In this document: one piece after another, positions 5,824 to 7,100 of the stretch
How the letters are laid out: every line of letters begins with the position of its first letter
Numbering within the stretch: position 1 is the first letter of the stretch
The notes under the pieces: model-generated
Seen by the model: the letters and a program-made list of their open reading frames with translations, nothing else
What the model was told of the DNA's origin: nothing
The model's database searches: none
Translations under genes and position numbers: made by a program
From: Microcella sp.
Lineage (GTDB): Bacteria > Actinomycetota > Actinomycetes > Actinomycetales > Microbacteriaceae
DNA length: 7,100 nt
Direction of reading: 5' to 3'
Assembly: GCA_020216895.1 (NCBI GenBank)
Contig: JAIWOM010000075.1
Location: forward strand, 1-7,100

Positions 5824-5829
5824 CAGAAT
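5824..5829 (+). promoter_or_regulatory. Candidate -10 element of the CpaF-type gene
   Basis: CAGAAT lies 7 nt before ATG 5837 and keeps the A2 and T6 of the TANNNT pattern. Together with the lack of a Shine-Dalgarno sequence it suggests a leaderless start. No -35 is seen, so confidence is low. Confidence 0.3.
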
Positions 5830-5836
5830 GACCCGC

Positions 5837-7100
5837 ATGCCGAGTGCCGTCAGCGTGATCACCGACCGTGTGCGCGAGCGGGTGCGGGCCGAGCGGCTCG
5901 ACCTGAGCACCGATCCGACCGCGGCCGAGCGACTCGTCCGCGACGAGCTGCGTGCCTACGCCGAGCGCGCGCTCGCGGGCTCGCTGCCGCGGCTCGACGA
6001 CGAGCAGGCCGCGCTCGGCCGCGTGCTGGCCGACCTCACCGGCTACGGCCCGCTGCAGCCCTACTTCGACGACCCCACCGTCGAGGAGATCTGGGTCAAC
6101 GCCCCCGACGCCGTCTTCATCGCGCGCGCCGGCCTGACCGAGCGGGTGGATGCTCGCCTCACCGACGACCAGGTGCGCACCCTCGTCGAGCGCATGCTCC
6201 AGAGCACCGGGCGGCGCGTCGACCTGGCGAGCCCCTTCGTCGACGCGAGCCTGCCCGACGGCTCCCGGCTGCACGTGGTGATCCCGGATGTGACCCGGCA
6301 GCACTGGGCGGTGAACGTGCGCAAGTTCTCGCAGCGCATCCGCAGCCTGCAACGGCTGGTCGAGCTGGGGTCGCTCACGCCGCTCGCCGCCGAGTTCCTG
6401 CGCATGACAGTGCTCGCGGGCGGCAACATCCTGGTCAGCGGCGCGACGCACTCGGGCAAGACGACGCTGCTCGGCGCGATGCTCGCGAGCGCGCGCCCCG
6501 CCGATCGCATCGTGACGGTCGAGGAGACCTTCGAGCTCGACCTCGCCGCCGCCGATGTCGTCGCGATGCAGTGCCGCACGCCCAACCTCGAGGGTGCCGG
6601 CGAGATCTCGCTGCGCCGCCTCATCAAGGAGGCCCTCCGCATGCGCCCCGACCGGCTCGTCGTCGGCGAGGTGCGCGAGGCCGAGTCGCTCGACCTCCTC
6701 ATCGCCCTCAACTCGGGGCTGCCGGGCATGTGCTCGATCCATGCCAACAGCGCCCGCGACGCGCTCGTGAAGCTGTCGACCCTGCCGTTGCTGGCCGGCC
6801 GCAACATCGACTCGGGCTTCGTCGTGCCGACCGTCGCGAGCGCGATCGACCTCGTCGTGCACTGCGAGCTCGTGAAGGGCGGCCAGCGCCGCGTCGCCGA
6901 GATCGTCGCGCCGACCGGTCGCGTCATCGACGGCGTCATCGAGGCCGACACCTTGTTCGGGATGCTCTCCAGCGCCCTCACCCCGACCGGCGCCCTGCCG
7001 GCGCGGCTCGAGCGGTTCGAGGGCGCGGGCCTCGACCCGGCGATGCTGCTGCGCGCCCCCGCCCCGGGCACCGTCGTGGAGGGGGAGCCCGCGACCTCCC
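5837..7100 (+). CDS. CpaF/TadA-type secretion ATPase, partial (3' end outside the window)
   Basis: The frame is open to the right edge; 421 codons are visible and the C-terminal stretch is probably near its end. The protein is a hexameric-type cytoplasmic ATPase of the type II/IV secretion superfamily that powers assembly of Tad (Flp) pili or a related secretion system. Motifs in order: TGYGPLQPYFDDPTVEEIWV (two pieces near residues 74-93), SPFVDASLPDGSRLH (132-146), NVRKFS, Walker A GATHSGKTT with Lys208, the Asp-box-like VEETFEL, Walker B RLVVGEVRE with Glu278, and the His-box SIHANS with His302. Walker A has His where most members have Gly or Gln. ATG 5828, three codons upstream and in frame, is an alternative start. 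Its position suggests it heads a tad operon, with TadB/TadC-like membrane proteins expected downstream. Confidence 0.9.
   Translation, partial: MPSAVSVITDRVRERVRAERLDLSTDPTAAERLVRDELRAYAERALAGSLPRLDDEQAALGRVLADLTGYGPLQPYFDDPTVEEIWVNAPDAVFIARAGLTERVDARLTDDQVRTLVERMLQSTGRRVDLASPFVDASLPDGSRLHVVIPDVTRQHWAVNVRKFSQRIRSLQRLVELGSLTPLAAEFLRMTVLAGGNILVSGATHSGKTTLLGAMLASARPADRIVTVEETFELDLAAADVVAMQCRTPNLEGAGEISLRRLIKEALRMRPDRLVVGEVREAESLDLLIALNSGLPGMCSIHANSARDALVKLSTLPLLAGRNIDSGFVVPTVASAIDLVVHCELVKGGQRRVAEIVAPTGRVIDGVIEADTLFGMLSSALTPTGALPARLERFEGAGLDPAMLLRAPAPGTVVEGEPATS

Noticed and set aside
5135..6862. A 575-codon open frame on the minus strand opposite the nuclease-like and CpaF genes
   Set aside because: It crosses two unrelated genes and an intergenic repeat, has no recognisable motif, and its composition is that of an antisense shadow. 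The CpaF frame has every expected motif.
6061..7071. A 336-codon open frame on the minus strand within the CpaF gene
   Set aside because: It is antisense to a strongly supported ATPase and shows only Ser, Arg, Pro and Ala-rich filler.

Overview
The window reads as chromosomal DNA of a high-GC actinobacterium, most likely a member of the Microbacteriaceae (Micrococcales). The grounds are the very high GC, the near-exclusive G or C at third codon positions, a GabT sequence that closely resembles the mycobacterial and other actinobacterial enzymes as I remember them, start codons with -10-like hexamers directly upstream that suggest leaderless mRNAs, and a Tad-type secretion ATPase. This placement is inferred from sequence style; no marker gene is present.

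Positions 1-3600 hold a GABA (4-aminobutyrate) catabolism locus. A PucR-family regulator, cut by the left edge, is read leftward from 440. A 158-bp divergent promoter region (441-598) carries two palindromes with GTCG/CGAC half-sites, each overlapping the candidate -35 region of one of the two promoters. Rightward follow gabT (599-1951, GABA aminotransferase) and gabD (2045-3505, succinate-semialdehyde dehydrogenase), which together convert GABA to succinate. The regulator is the plausible local sensor, like the PucR-type GabR of Corynebacterium glutamicum. A strong hairpin terminator (3521-3558) closes the operon, and a second near-perfect 30-bp palindrome follows it.

Positions 3681-4460, on the minus strand and convergent with gabD, encode an eight-helix ZIP-family metal transporter whose usual metal-binding histidines in helices 4 and 5 are replaced.

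Positions 4567-5759 form a small cassette-like unit. One gene (4678-5673) encodes a protein with an AbiEi-like middle part and a C-terminal DUF559/Vsr-like PD-(D/E)XK nuclease-type domain. It is bracketed by two related 59-bp elements with identical internal spacing, each built from inverted GATCGGTCC/GGACCGATC arms. A separate 16-bp palindrome overlaps its likely promoter. This is the least ordinary part of the window and the best candidate for something undescribed.

Positions 5837-7100 hold a CpaF/TadA-type ATPase, cut by the right edge, probably the first gene of a Tad pilus or secretion operon. I found no tRNA, rRNA, CRISPR array, recognisable transposase or integrase.
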